Positions 30,067-39,692 of a stretch of 64,000 bases of DNA are shown here, in pieces. The notes below the pieces were generated by a model. It made no database searches. It saw only the letters and a program-made list of their open reading frames with translations, and was not told the DNA's origin. The DNA is from Flavobacterium sp. (lineage in GTDB: Bacteria > Bacteroidota > Bacteroidia > Flavobacteriales > Flavobacteriaceae): positions 1 to 64,000 of the forward strand of contig NZ_JAIXWA010000029.1 of the NCBI RefSeq assembly GCF_027482425.1, read 5' to 3'. The translations under genes were made by a program, and so were the position numbers. How positions within the stretch are numbered: position 1 is the stretch's first letter; each line of letters opens with the position of its first letter.

Positions 30067-30915
30067 ATGTTGGTTTTTGACAAAAAAGACGCACTTTCGC
30101 ATCATTTAGACACACTTAGGCAACCCAAAACTACTTTAGGTTTTGTACCAACGATGGGCGCGTTACATCAAGGCCATCTCTCTTTGTTGGCACAGTCAGT
30201 GGATGAAAATGACATTACGGTGATTAGTATTTTTGTCAATCCAACGCAATTTAATAATCCAGAAGATTTGGAAAAATACCCCCGCACATTGGAAAGCGAC
30301 ATTCAAAAAGTAGGAACGATTTCACCCGACATTCTTATTTACGCGCCTACTGTTTCGGATATTTACAACGGAAAAACCGAATCCAAGTCATATTCTTTTG
30401 AAGGCTTGGAACACCAAATGGAAGGGAAATATAGACCAGGACACTTTGATGGTGTAGGAACCGTAGTGAAAAAACTTTTTGAAATTGTAACCCCTACGAA
30501 AGCCTATTTTGGAGAGAAAGATTTTCAACAACTCCAAATCGTCAAAAAACTGGTTACCAAAGAGCAACTTCCTGTAGATATAGTAGGTTGCCCTGTATTT
30601 AGAGAGGCCAATGGCCTAGCCATGAGTTCGCGCAATGAACGTTTGAGTACAACGGAACGCAAAGAAGCCGCTATAATTTATGCTACCTTACAAAAAACAG
30701 CCAGACAATTCTCCAAACAATCCATAGCAAAAACCCGACAAATGGTCGTAGACATCTTTGCCAAAACCCCGCTTTTTCAACTGGAATACTTTGAAATTGC
30801 CGAAGAAACCACGTTAAAACCAGCGCTGAGAAAACAAAAAAACAGAAAATACCGTGCTTTTATTGCTGTTTTTGCAAACAATGTGCGACTCATTGATACC
30901 ATTTCATTAAATTAA
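30067..30915 (+). CDS. panC: Pantothenate synthetase
   Basis: ATP-dependent ligation of pantoate and beta-alanine. The 282 residues contain [13 protein letters not shown] (the HxGH nucleotide-binding signature, about 26-38), [44 protein letters not shown] and the MSSRNERL (KMSKS-like) loop. The start at 30067 gives the standard length; the frame is open upstream, but that part has no family similarity and lies before the promoter box. panD follows directly, so the two last steps toward pantothenate are together. Confidence 0.96.
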   Translation: MLVFDKKDALSHHLDTLRQPKTTLGFVPTMGALHQGHLSLLAQSVDENDITVISIFVNPTQFNNPEDLEKYPRTLESDIQKVGTISPDILIYAPTVSDIYNGKTESKSYSFEGLEHQMEGKYRPGHFDGVGTVVKKLFEIVTPTKAYFGEKDFQQLQIVKKLVTKEQLPVDIVGCPVFREANGLAMSSRNERLSTTERKEAAIIYATLQKTARQFSKQSIAKTRQMVVDIFAKTPLFQLEYFEIAEETTLKPALRKQKNRKYRAFIAVFANNVRLIDTISLN

Positions 30916-30925
30916 TTTACCTTTG
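30893..30925 (+). promoter_or_regulatory. Promoter directly before panD
   Basis: TTG at 30893-30895, a 22-base spacer and TACCTTTG at 30918-30925; the box ends four bases before the panD ATG. It predicts a leaderless or nearly leaderless panD transcript in addition to read-through from panC. Confidence 0.5.
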
Positions 30926-30929
30926 CCCC

Positions 30930-31280
30930 ATGCAAATTCAAGTAGTTAAATCCAAGATTCACCGCGTAAAAGTTACCGGTGCCGATTTGAATTACATCGG
31001 TAGTATCACCATCGACGAAGCGTTGATGGAAGCCTCCAATATTATTGAAGGTGAAAAAGTATCCATTGTAAATATCAACAATGGCGAACGCTTTGAAACC
31101 TACGTGATTAAAGGAGCGCGTCAATCGGGTGAAATCACCTTAAACGGACCCGCAGCTCGAAAAGTTCAATCGGGCGACATCATCATTATTATTGCTTATG
31201 CTACCCTCGAATTTGAGGCGGCCAAATCGTTTACCCCTTGGTTGGTGTTCCCCGATGAAACCACCAACTTGTTGAAATAA
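30930..31280 (+). CDS. panD: Aspartate 1-decarboxylase proenzyme
   Basis: Pyruvoyl enzyme that makes beta-alanine from aspartate for panC. The 116-residue proenzyme has the self-cleavage site G24-S25 (YIGSIT), which yields the pyruvoyl group on Ser25. Other family blocks are [27 protein letters not shown] and [10 protein letters not shown]. Length is typical. It lies 14 bases after panC. Confidence 0.97.
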   Translation: MQIQVVKSKIHRVKVTGADLNYIGSITIDEALMEASNIIEGEKVSIVNINNGERFETYVIKGARQSGEITLNGPAARKVQSGDIIIIIAYATLEFEAAKSFTPWLVFPDETTNLLK

Positions 31281-31285
31281 CCTTT

Positions 31286-32248
31286 GTGAACAAGCAAATC
31301 AAAAATGTATTGTTGATTATCATTCCATTACTTTTAGGTTGTGGAATAATCTATTACCAATACCAATCGCTCTCTCCAGAAGCCCTTCAAAATATCAAAA
31401 CCAGCTTGTGGAAGGCCAATTATTTCTATGTGGCACTCTCACTATTAGTGGCCACTCTAGGGCATTGGCTACGCGCCTACCGATGGAAATATGCTTTGAA
31501 TCACTTGGGATACTATCCAAAAACGCAAAATAGCTTTTTAACCGTAAGTGTTTCCTATTTAGTTAATTTGACCATCCCTCGATCGGGAGAAGTAACCCGT
31601 GCAGTGTTACTTAAAAAATATGAGGACGTTCCTTTTGACAAGGCTTTTGGCACCATCGTTGCCGAGAGGATTGTGGACTTAGCACTGTTTTTTCTTTTTG
31701 TCATCATTGGATTTGCCTTACAATTTGACACCCTCTACGGTTTTTTACAGGAACAAAATATCGGATTTCAATCTCTACTTTTAATCAGTGTAGGGTTTTT
31801 GGCAGTGATGGTGCTTTTTGTCCTGATTTGGATTTATGCCGAGTGGCCTATTATTCAAAAACTTAAGCTTAAATTTTCTGGACTTACTGAAGGCTTGCTT
31901 AGCGTTTATAAAATGGAAAAAAAATGGCACTATATTGGGCATTCTTTTCTGATTTGGGGATGCTATCTGGTCATGTTTTATATTCCCATTTTTGCGCTAA
32001 AAGAAACGCATGCCGTCGGTTTTGACGTCATTATTATGGGCTTTATCTTTGGCAGTTTAGCCATCGGGTTTACCAATGGAGGCATCGGCGCCTATCCGTT
32101 TTCAATCGCCTTAATCTTCGGATTGTATGGTATTCCCAATGAAACAGCCACTGCATTTGGTTGGTTGGTTTGGACTTCGCAAACGCTTCTCACCCTGTTT
32201 TTAGGTATGCTATCTTATCTTTTGTTACCCCTACTAAATCGAAAATAA
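31286..32248 (+). CDS. Flippase-like integral membrane protein (LPG_synthase_TM / UPF0104 family)
   Basis: A 320-residue protein with about eight membrane segments and the family blocks HWLRAYRWKYAL (near 60-71), YLVNLTIPRSGEVTRAVLLKKYE (near 90-112) and the late glycine-rich motif FTNGGIGAYP. It lacks the C-terminal lysyltransferase domain of MprF. Related proteins are proposed lipid flippases. The start is a GTG at 31286, six bases after the panD stop, so it probably belongs to the panC-panD transcript. Confidence 0.8.
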   Translation: MNKQIKNVLLIIIPLLLGCGIIYYQYQSLSPEALQNIKTSLWKANYFYVALSLLVATLGHWLRAYRWKYALNHLGYYPKTQNSFLTVSVSYLVNLTIPRSGEVTRAVLLKKYEDVPFDKAFGTIVAERIVDLALFFLFVIIGFALQFDTLYGFLQEQNIGFQSLLLISVGFLAVMVLFVLIWIYAEWPIIQKLKLKFSGLTEGLLSVYKMEKKWHYIGHSFLIWGCYLVMFYIPIFALKETHAVGFDVIIMGFIFGSLAIGFTNGGIGAYPFSIALIFGLYGIPNETATAFGWLVWTSQTLLTLFLGMLSYLLLPLLNRK

Positions 32249-32293
32249 TTCCTATATTGGTAGTCGCTTACTGCAACCTAACCCATATAAAAC

Positions 32294-33448
32294 ATGAAAA
32301 AAATAATCCTGCTTTTAGTACTTGCCCTGAGTCTAAACGGATTTGGACAAGTCATTAAAGACAGTATTTTTTCCAATCGCTTGGACAAATACCGTTACCT
32401 TTCCATTTCATTGCCCCCTTCTTACGGAAAAGACGCTAAACGTGCCTATCCGCTGCTTTTGGCTTTGGATGGAGATTATTTGTTTGATCCTATTCAAGGC
32501 ACTTTAAAATACGCTTATTATTGGGATGATTTGCCCGAAGTCATTTTGGTCGGATTGAACCACACCACCGATACCGAACGCGACGAAGAGTGTAAAGTCG
32601 ATGAAACCACGGGACTTCCCGAGGGCATGGGAGAATCGTTTTTTGAGTTTATAGGGGGTGAACTCCTCCCTTATTTGCAAAAAAACCTGCGTATTGCCCC
32701 TTTCAAAATTGTCGCAGGACACGATGTCACCGCAGGGTTTATGAATTTTTACTTATACAAAGACAATCCGGTTTTCAATGCCTATATCTCCTTGAGTCCG
32801 GCGATGCCCTTGGAAATGGAAACGCGGATTCCCGAACGATTGGCGACGTTTCAAACTAACATGTTTTATTATTTGGCGTCTGCAGATGGCGACATCAAAT
32901 CGATAAAAGATAAAGTAGTAACCTTGGATACACAAATGAAAGCGGCCAACTTAACCAAAGTAAACTACCGTTATGATGAGTTCAAAGGGTGTTCCCACTA
33001 TTCATTGGTTCCTTTTGCAATTCCTAGTGCTTTGTATCAGTTTTTTTCGGTATACCAACCCATTTCGTCCAATGAATTTCAAGAAAAAATTGTGGTCTTA
33101 CAGTCGGGTTATGTCGAATATTTGAAAAACAAGTACGATATGGTCGAAAAAGCATTGGGCATAAAAATGAATATTCGGTTCAATGACTTCAAAGCCATTG
33201 AAGCAGCCATTATCAAAAACAAAGCCTTCAACGAATTTGAACAACTCGCCCAGTTATCCCGCAAAGCCTATCCCCGATCTATGTTATTCGATTACCATAT
33301 GGCACGTTTCTATGAAAACAATGACGATTTAAGAATGGCATTGAAACATTATCAAAATGCTTTACAACTGCAAGAAATTGGCGACTTAACCAAGGAAATG
33401 ATGTTGGAGAAAATGGAAGAACTTAAACCTCAAGTCAAGAAAAAATAA
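32294..33448 (+). CDS. Alpha/beta-hydrolase (esterase D/Fes-like) protein with Asp at the nucleophile position
   Basis: A 384-residue exported protein (MKKIILLLVLALSLNGFGQ signal). It follows the PF00756 esterase pattern: YRYLSISLPPSYGKDAKRAYPLLLALDG, then the nucleophile-elbow region KIVAGHDVTAG where GHSxGG is expected, and LSPAMPLEM after it. Residue 144 is thus Asp instead of Ser. A His remains in FKGCSHYSLVP. The C-terminal ~80 residues look helical and TPR-like (YHMARFYENNDDLRMALKHYQNAL). Either a non-hydrolytic relative or an enzyme with an Asp nucleophile; the substrate is unknown. Confidence 0.7.
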   Translation: MKKIILLLVLALSLNGFGQVIKDSIFSNRLDKYRYLSISLPPSYGKDAKRAYPLLLALDGDYLFDPIQGTLKYAYYWDDLPEVILVGLNHTTDTERDEECKVDETTGLPEGMGESFFEFIGGELLPYLQKNLRIAPFKIVAGHDVTAGFMNFYLYKDNPVFNAYISLSPAMPLEMETRIPERLATFQTNMFYYLASADGDIKSIKDKVVTLDTQMKAANLTKVNYRYDEFKGCSHYSLVPFAIPSALYQFFSVYQPISSNEFQEKIVVLQSGYVEYLKNKYDMVEKALGIKMNIRFNDFKAIEAAIIKNKAFNEFEQLAQLSRKAYPRSMLFDYHMARFYENNDDLRMALKHYQNALQLQEIGDLTKEMMLEKMEELKPQVKKK

Positions 33449-33464
33449 TCCCTCTTTACCCCCA

Positions 33465-34823
33465 ATGGCGAAACTTAAAACAACTTTTTTCTGTCAAAAT
33501 TGTGGCGCTCAATATGCCAAATGGCAAGGACAATGTAATGCTTGCAAAGCATGGAATACCATTGTTGAAGAAATCATTCAGAAAGAGGAAAAAGTAGCTT
33601 GGAAAGGAACTGTTGAAGTAAAAAAAGCGCCAAAACCTTTAAAGATAAAAGAAATTGATTCCGCGCAAGAAATTCGTTTGAACACGGGAGACGGCGAACT
33701 CAATCGAGTCTTGGGAGGTGGTATCGTACCAGGATCGGTTATTTTATTAGGAGGCGAACCGGGCATCGGGAAAAGTACGCTCTTATTGCAACTTTCGCTG
33801 ATGTTACCCTACAAAACGCTTTATGTGTCGGGTGAGGAAAGTCAGAAGCAAATTAAAATGCGTGCCGAACGTATCAACCCGAATAATGAAAGTTGTTTTG
33901 TACTTACCGAAACCAAAACGCAAAACATCTTTCGTCAAATTCAAGAGGTCGACCCTGAAATCTTAATCATAGACTCGATCCAAACACTTCATACCGACTA
34001 CATCGAATCGACTGCGGGGAGCATTTCTCAAATTCGAGAATGCACTGCCGAATTGATCAAATTTGCCAAAGAAACGAATGTTCCCGTCATTTTAATTGGC
34101 CACATCACCAAAGACGGGAATATCGCTGGGCCCAAGATTCTCGAGCACATGGTGGACACGGTACTACAATTTGAAGGCGACCGTAATCATGTGTACCGCA
34201 TTTTGCGCGCCTTAAAAAACCGCTTTGGTTCAACGGCCGAATTGGGAATTTATGAAATGCAAGGTTCAGGTTTACGCGAAGTCACCAATCCCTCCGAAAT
34301 ATTGATTTCTCACCGCGAAGAAGAGCTCTCGGGCACGGCCATTGCTTCAACTTTAGAAGGGATGCGCCCGTTGATGATTGAAATTCAAGCGCTGGTTTCC
34401 ACAGCTGTTTACGGAACACCGCAGCGCAGCACGACCGGATACAATGCCAAACGATTAAACATGATTTTGGCCGTATTGGAAAAACGGGCCGGATTCCGTT
34501 TGGGCACCAAAGACGTGTTTTTAAACGTCACAGGCGGCATTTCGGTAGACGATCCTGCCATAGATTTGGCCGTGGTGGGCGCTATTCTCTCGTCCAACGA
34601 AGATATTGCTGTTGGAAAAGAAGTTTGTTTTGCGGGAGAAGTAGGCTTGTCGGGCGAAATTCGTCCTGTCAACCGCATAGAACAACGTATACAAGAAGCT
34701 GAAAAATTAGGCTTTACCACCATTTTTGTGTCCAAATACAACAAAGTAACCTTACCTAATCTCAATATTAGAGTCGTTTTGGTGTCCAAAATTGAAGAAG
34801 TTGTTAGTGAATTATTTGGATGA
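33465..34823 (+). CDS. radA: DNA repair protein RadA
   Basis: RecA-like ATPase that drives branch migration in recombination. The 452 residues show the N-terminal zinc finger (C10, C13, C24, C27), Walker A GEPGIGKST at 97-105, the RadA-specific KNRFG motif near residue 250 (ALKNRFGSTAE), and a C-terminal Lon-like domain with DPAIDLAVVGAILSS. Length is standard. The last four bases overlap the following transglycosylase gene, indicating coupled translation. Confidence 0.97.
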   Translation: MAKLKTTFFCQNCGAQYAKWQGQCNACKAWNTIVEEIIQKEEKVAWKGTVEVKKAPKPLKIKEIDSAQEIRLNTGDGELNRVLGGGIVPGSVILLGGEPGIGKSTLLLQLSLMLPYKTLYVSGEESQKQIKMRAERINPNNESCFVLTETKTQNIFRQIQEVDPEILIIDSIQTLHTDYIESTAGSISQIRECTAELIKFAKETNVPVILIGHITKDGNIAGPKILEHMVDTVLQFEGDRNHVYRILRALKNRFGSTAELGIYEMQGSGLREVTNPSEILISHREEELSGTAIASTLEGMRPLMIEIQALVSTAVYGTPQRSTTGYNAKRLNMILAVLEKRAGFRLGTKDVFLNVTGGISVDDPAIDLAVVGAILSSNEDIAVGKEVCFAGEVGLSGEIRPVNRIEQRIQEAEKLGFTTIFVSKYNKVTLPNLNIRVVLVSKIEEVVSELFG

Positions 34824-36784
34824 AACGATTGAACTTTTCGCGCAAAAAAATCAAAACCATTGGATTCTGGATCCTTGGACTTCTGGTCTTAGGTATTGTA
34901 TTGATTTTTGCCTTTCGTCAATCAATTTTAGAACAAATTATCGCCAAAGCTGCCGTGAAAATGAAATCCGAGTACCAATGCGAATTGGTCGTCGAAAATC
35001 CACATTTTGAGGGACTAGAACACATTGCAATCGACGGTATGAGTCTCACCCCACATCATGCCGACACGCTGGTACAGTTGGGACAAGTTCGAACTGGTTT
35101 TAACTTTTGGAAACTAATCACTGGAACGCTCCAAATCACCGATTTAGAAATCAATGGCGGTTATATTCAAGGGATAAAATCCAAAAACGGTTCCAATTTT
35201 GACACCTTCCTCCGAAAAAAAGAAAAAGAAAATACAGGAACAACGGTAGATTATGCCGAGCTCGCCAATCGGTTGACTTCTCGTTTTCTCAACCTGATTC
35301 CAACGCAAATGAATGTCAAAGGGTTTGCACTAAAAATCAATGATCAAGGCCATAAAGTCCAACTCGATTTTACCCAATTAACATTGCAGGAACAGCAACT
35401 CACCACAGCCATACAATTAACCGAAGGGAAAATACAACAGCAATGGCAGCTTTCGGGTATTGCCGATCCACGCAACCGAAAAGCTGATTTGATTTTTAAA
35501 TCCCAAAAAAATGACACCCTCGTTTTGCCGTATTTACGTCATAAATTTCGACTAAAGACGGCTTTTCAATCGGCGGCTTTTCACATCGATGCTATGGGGT
35601 TGAGCGGGGGCGATTTTCATGCCGACGGGTTTGCTTCCATTCAAAAATTGGTGCTCAATCACCCAAAAATTGCTTCTAAAGATGTTGAAGTAGCCCAAGC
35701 CCGTGTGGACTTTCATTGGATAATCGGGGAACGCAGCATCGCCCTCGATTCAAGTTCGTTACTCACCCTCGGCAAACTCCAATGCCGTCCTTATCTTTTT
35801 TATCAAAATGAAGAAGGGAAAACCTATGCGTTGAAATTACAAATTCCCAAAACCAAAGCACAAGACTTTATTAATGCCCTACCCAAAGGCTTGTTTTCGC
35901 ATTTTGAAGGCATGACTGCCACTGGAAATTTTAGCTATCAAGTGGACTTTAGATTCAATGATAAAAATCCTAATGCCCTTGTTTTTGAAAGTAAACTTCA
36001 ACCCGAAAAATTGCAAATCACACACTATGGCGCGGCCGATTTAGGGAAAATAAATACCGAATTTGTGTATAGAGCCATCGAAAAAGGCGTCCCGCAACGC
36101 CCGATTCTCATTGGAAGCGGCAATTCATTGTACACCCCACTTTTAGAAATTTCACCCTATCTACAAAAATGCGTTTTGACCAGTGAAGACCCTTCATTCA
36201 TGCGGCACCGTGGATTCATCAATGAAGCCTTTAAACAATCAATAGCCAAAAACATTCGTACCAAAAAATTTGCTCGTGGGGCAAGTACCATTAGTATGCA
36301 ATTAGTGAAAAATGTGTTCCTTACCCGTGAGAAAACGCTTTCACGCAAATTGGAAGAAATTCTTTTGGTGTATATTTTAGAAAACCAACGCATTGCCACC
36401 AAAGAACGGATGCTTGAAGTCTATTTCAACATTATTGAATGGGGACCCGATGTTTACGGAATTGGGGAAGCAGCATCGTATTATTTTCAAAAAAAACCTT
36501 CAGAGCTGACGTTTAAAGAATGCTTGTTTTTGGCGACTATTATTCCCAAACCCAAAGGATTTATGTATCGCTTTGATGGGGCACAACAGCCCAAAAAGTT
36601 TGCCCAACAACAATTTGATTTCCTCACCCGATTGATGTTGCGCCGCCAACTGATTACCCCAAACGACACGCTAGGCTACCGTCAACCGCTACAAGTTATA
36701 GGTCCCGCTAGAGAACGCCTTCAATCCAAAATACGTGACACGGTCGTTATGGACAGTCTACGGTGGGATGAATTTGAATTCTAA
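34820..36784 (+). CDS. Membrane-anchored GT51 peptidoglycan transglycosylase with AsmA-like N-terminal region
   Basis: A 654-residue protein with one N-terminal membrane anchor (TIGFWILGLLVLGIVLIFAF). A ~400-residue periplasmic region resembles AsmA-type repeats (HFEGLEHIAIDGMSL, LQITDLEINGGYI). The GT51 domain runs from about 445 to 600: EDPSFMRHRG with catalytic Glu near 456, RGASTISMQLVKN, VYFNIIEWGPDVYGIGEAASYYF. There is no penicillin-binding transpeptidase domain. It would polymerise lipid II; the N-terminal region may contact lipids or partners (inference). It overlaps radA by four bases. Confidence 0.85.
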   Translation: MKRLNFSRKKIKTIGFWILGLLVLGIVLIFAFRQSILEQIIAKAAVKMKSEYQCELVVENPHFEGLEHIAIDGMSLTPHHADTLVQLGQVRTGFNFWKLITGTLQITDLEINGGYIQGIKSKNGSNFDTFLRKKEKENTGTTVDYAELANRLTSRFLNLIPTQMNVKGFALKINDQGHKVQLDFTQLTLQEQQLTTAIQLTEGKIQQQWQLSGIADPRNRKADLIFKSQKNDTLVLPYLRHKFRLKTAFQSAAFHIDAMGLSGGDFHADGFASIQKLVLNHPKIASKDVEVAQARVDFHWIIGERSIALDSSSLLTLGKLQCRPYLFYQNEEGKTYALKLQIPKTKAQDFINALPKGLFSHFEGMTATGNFSYQVDFRFNDKNPNALVFESKLQPEKLQITHYGAADLGKINTEFVYRAIEKGVPQRPILIGSGNSLYTPLLEISPYLQKCVLTSEDPSFMRHRGFINEAFKQSIAKNIRTKKFARGASTISMQLVKNVFLTREKTLSRKLEEILLVYILENQRIATKERMLEVYFNIIEWGPDVYGIGEAASYYFQKKPSELTFKECLFLATIIPKPKGFMYRFDGAQQPKKFAQQQFDFLTRLMLRRQLITPNDTLGYRQPLQVIGPARERLQSKIRDTVVMDSLRWDEFEF

Positions 36785-36836
36785 ACTATACGATTTCAAG
36801 GCCGTTTGCGTTAGTAATATACTAAATAGCTTCACT

Positions 36837-37295
36837 ATGAAAACAACCTTTGGACTCCTCACCTTTTTGCTTTTAATTACTGCCGCTTGCCAACAAAATA
36901 AAGGGGCTCGGGAAATGATTGATTTTCCTGAAAGCCGTCAGTGGGTACAAAATGATGCTAAAAAACTAACCCTAACGCTCAAAGAAGCCGGAACTTATTC
37001 TGCTTTTGTTGAAGGAAGTGTCATTTATGGGTCACAATTTCCAAGTTTGCCTATGACATGGGAACTGACGGGAACCAACCGGAATGAAAACGGCACCCTT
37101 TCGCTGGCGCTGAAAAATGAAAAAGGGGAAGAATTGGGCGATTGTACCGGGGATGTTTGCGATGTCAAACAAGCGTTATTTACAGGAAAACCGTTCGAAG
37201 CTGGAACGTACACATTTACCCTAAAAAACACTTTTGAATTTCCGTATTTCCCCAACATTATTGCGCTTGGAATTTCGTTGGAAAAAGAAAAATAA
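36837..37295 (+). CDS. Small lipoprotein of unknown function
   Basis: A 152-residue protein from an ATG at 36837, chosen because MKTTFGLLTFLLLITAACQQ is a complete lipoprotein signal; the frame is open further upstream inside the previous gene. The mature part is predicted beta-rich (LTLTLKEAGTYSAFV, GTYTFTLKNTFEFPYFPNI) and includes a Cys pair (GDCTGDVCDV). No family was recognised. Confidence 0.65.
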   Translation: MKTTFGLLTFLLLITAACQQNKGAREMIDFPESRQWVQNDAKKLTLTLKEAGTYSAFVEGSVIYGSQFPSLPMTWELTGTNRNENGTLSLALKNEKGEELGDCTGDVCDVKQALFTGKPFEAGTYTFTLKNTFEFPYFPNIIALGISLEKEK

Positions 37296-37349
37296 AAGAT
37301 CTTTCCAACCTTTTTCCTAAATGGCTCCTCTTTGTTGAAAAGCCATTGT

Positions 37350-37880
37350 ATGAAAAAAATGCTCTTTCTGCCAGTATGTGTTATCCTTTGGAGTTTTACC
37401 CAAAGCGAAAATCCTTTGGAGAAATATTTAACCCGTATTACCGACCCTGAAATCATCAAACGGGATTTGGCGACTCTTGCGGTTTGGAATTCCAATCCTA
37501 AAAAAGAAAGCGATCAAAAAATCACACCCCAAAGCCAATGGGAACTCCTCTATTTTTATCATTCGGGATGGCATGAACACCATCCCAACCAACGAATGGA
37601 TATTTCAGAAATTTATGTGGGCACTCCTGGAAACACCATCGCGGGTCAAACCCTATTGGATTTTACAAAATCACCCTATCAAGCGGAGTTAACTTACAGT
37701 GACAATCCGCTCCTAGCGAACATGCTTTCGGAAGCCCGCGGCGCACCTTACAATGGCAAATGGGTGGTCTTTTCGTTACGCGACAATCGCATCTGTTTGC
37801 GCTATGTGCACAGTTATCCGAATGGTAATCAATCAAGTTGGTACCACCGAAAAGAGTATTATTTCCAGTTAAAAAGATAA
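37350..37880 (+). CDS. Conserved-looking exported protein, function unknown
   Basis: A 176-residue protein with a short signal peptide (MKKMLFLPVCVILWSFTQS). It is rich in aromatic residues (WELLYFYHSGWHEHHPN, SSWYHRKEYYFQL). I recognise no domain. ATG at 37350 is preferred over the in-frame TTG at 37332 because it gives a clean signal peptide. It lies between the small lipoprotein and the DUF4139 gene on the same strand. Confidence 0.6.
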   Translation: MKKMLFLPVCVILWSFTQSENPLEKYLTRITDPEIIKRDLATLAVWNSNPKKESDQKITPQSQWELLYFYHSGWHEHHPNQRMDISEIYVGTPGNTIAGQTLLDFTKSPYQAELTYSDNPLLANMLSEARGAPYNGKWVVFSLRDNRICLRYVHSYPNGNQSSWYHRKEYYFQLKR

Positions 37881-37942
37881 GATTCTAAACAATAGACCCT
37901 ATGAAACCGTCGTTTATAAATACAACCAACCGAAAACCAAGT

Positions 37943-39580
37943 ATGAAAAATATTCTCTGGCTGCTCCTAGTTCCTGCAAGCCTCCTCGCTCAAAAACCCT
38001 TGTTTACCAACGCCAAAACACAAGGCGCCACGGTATACTTTAGCGGCGCAGAACTTCAACATTCGGCCCAATTGAATTTGCCTGTGGGGAATAGCGAAGT
38101 TGTAATTAAAAATGTAGCCGACTACATCAACGAAAGTACCTTACAAATCAAAGCCCCCAAATCAGTCACCGTAATGTCCGTTCAGTTTACCAAAAATTAT
38201 ATTTCTGAATACGAAATTGACGAAAGCAATCCCGCCATTAAAAAGGTGCGGGACAGTATTGAGCTGGTAAAAAAAGAGATAAAGAAAGTTCAAATTCAAA
38301 TCTACACCCACCAACAAACCATCGGACTCCTAGACAACAATCAACAAGTAGGCGGCGCCAATTCGGGCATGAACACCGCCGAATTGATAAAAATGGTGGA
38401 GTATTATAAGGCGAAACGCATCGAATTGGACAATCAAATTGAAGCTTTTAAGGAAAAAGAAACCAAGTGGAATAAAACCTTGGCCAACTTAACTGCGCGT
38501 TTGCAATTGAATACCGCCAAAGAGGAAAAAATGTCGAAAGGGAAATTGGTGTTACAAGTCTTGAACGAAGTGGCTGGTACTGTTACCTTGAATTTTTCGT
38601 ACATCACCAACAGCGCAGGTTGGAAACCGATGTATGACCTACGCGCCAACAGCATTAAAGACCCCATTCAATTGCTATACAAAGCCCAAGTGTGGCAAAC
38701 GACCGGCATCGATTGGAAAAAAATCAAAATGAGTTTGTCGAGCGGCAACCCCAATCAAAGCAATGAAGCGCCGTTGCAACAAGCGTGGTTTTTGAGGTAT
38801 CGAGAATTTAGAGATGGGGATAAAAATATTCTATATGAGACTCCTTCAAATAATTTCAATTACTACAGAGGTAATGTGTTTTCAAAATCAAAAGAAAATA
38901 AGAATGTAGACACAACAGATGTTGATTATGGTTATGATAGTATCGACGATTATGTAGAAATCTCCGAATCGCAGCTCAACGTCACTTTTGACATTGACAT
39001 TCCGTATGATGTGTTGTCTAATGGAAAAATGCACAGTGTATCGTTGAAAGAAATTCAGATTCCGGCCACCTACAAATTCTATAGTGCGCCGCGATTGGAG
39101 AAGGAAGCTTATTTGTTGGCTAAAATTGACAACTACGGCCAATACAATTTGTTACCCGGTGAAGCCAATATTGTTTTTGAAGAAATGAATGTGGGTAAAA
39201 CCTTCATCAATCCCGAGCAAACTGGCGACACCTTGAGTTTGAGTATGGGTCGGGATAAAAAGATTTCCATCAAACGCGAGAAAGTCGTCGATAAATCGGG
39301 CACCAAGTTTTTATCTTCCTACAAAGAGCAAACGTTTACCTATGACATCACGATTCGCAATAACAAAAAAGAAGAAATCAATTTGACTTTAAAAGACCAA
39401 TATCCATTGAGTTCGGACAAAGACATTACGATTGAATTGTTGGAAGATGGAAAAGCATCGGTCAATCCTGAAACAGGCTTTATGACCTGGGAACTCAAAT
39501 TGGCGCCCAACGAGTCCAAGAAAATACGGATTAGTTACAAGGTGCGCTATCCCAAAGATAAAATCATCGATAATTTATAA
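37943..39580 (+). CDS. DUF4139 / mucoidy inhibitor MuiA family protein
   Basis: A 545-residue exported protein (MKNILWLLLVPASLLAQ). The N-terminal DUF4140-like region (GATVYFSGAELQHSAQLNLP) is followed by a coiled coil at about 100-190 (VRDSIELVKKEIKKVQIQ, EAFKEKETKWNKTLANL). The DUF4139 beta domain follows (VTLNFSYITNSAGWKPMYDLRA ... KIRISYKVRYPKD). A start at 37901 is possible but leaves a poor signal peptide. Function is unknown; the MuiA name derives from a Sinorhizobium exopolysaccharide phenotype. Confidence 0.82.
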   Translation: MKNILWLLLVPASLLAQKPLFTNAKTQGATVYFSGAELQHSAQLNLPVGNSEVVIKNVADYINESTLQIKAPKSVTVMSVQFTKNYISEYEIDESNPAIKKVRDSIELVKKEIKKVQIQIYTHQQTIGLLDNNQQVGGANSGMNTAELIKMVEYYKAKRIELDNQIEAFKEKETKWNKTLANLTARLQLNTAKEEKMSKGKLVLQVLNEVAGTVTLNFSYITNSAGWKPMYDLRANSIKDPIQLLYKAQVWQTTGIDWKKIKMSLSSGNPNQSNEAPLQQAWFLRYREFRDGDKNILYETPSNNFNYYRGNVFSKSKENKNVDTTDVDYGYDSIDDYVEISESQLNVTFDIDIPYDVLSNGKMHSVSLKEIQIPATYKFYSAPRLEKEAYLLAKIDNYGQYNLLPGEANIVFEEMNVGKTFINPEQTGDTLSLSMGRDKKISIKREKVVDKSGTKFLSSYKEQTFTYDITIRNNKKEEINLTLKDQYPLSSDKDITIELLEDGKASVNPETGFMTWELKLAPNESKKIRISYKVRYPKDKIIDNL

Positions 39581-39610
39581 GCCTAACCTAAACACACATT
39601 TTTATGCCAA

Positions 39611-39638
39611 GAATCCCGGGGAAACTCGGGATTTTTTA
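39611..39638 (+). terminator. Terminator after the DUF4139 gene
   Basis: Stem AATCCCG / CGGGATT with an eight-base loop, then a T-run. Confidence 0.8.
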
Positions 39639-39692
39639 TTGACAATCATACCCTTATCATTTTTTTGTATCTTTCGGCAAATAAAATACTCC

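Noticed and set aside
37350-37880. CpcT/CpeT chromophore lyase
   Set aside because: Considered for the small exported protein, but its conserved blocks are absent, so no family is named.
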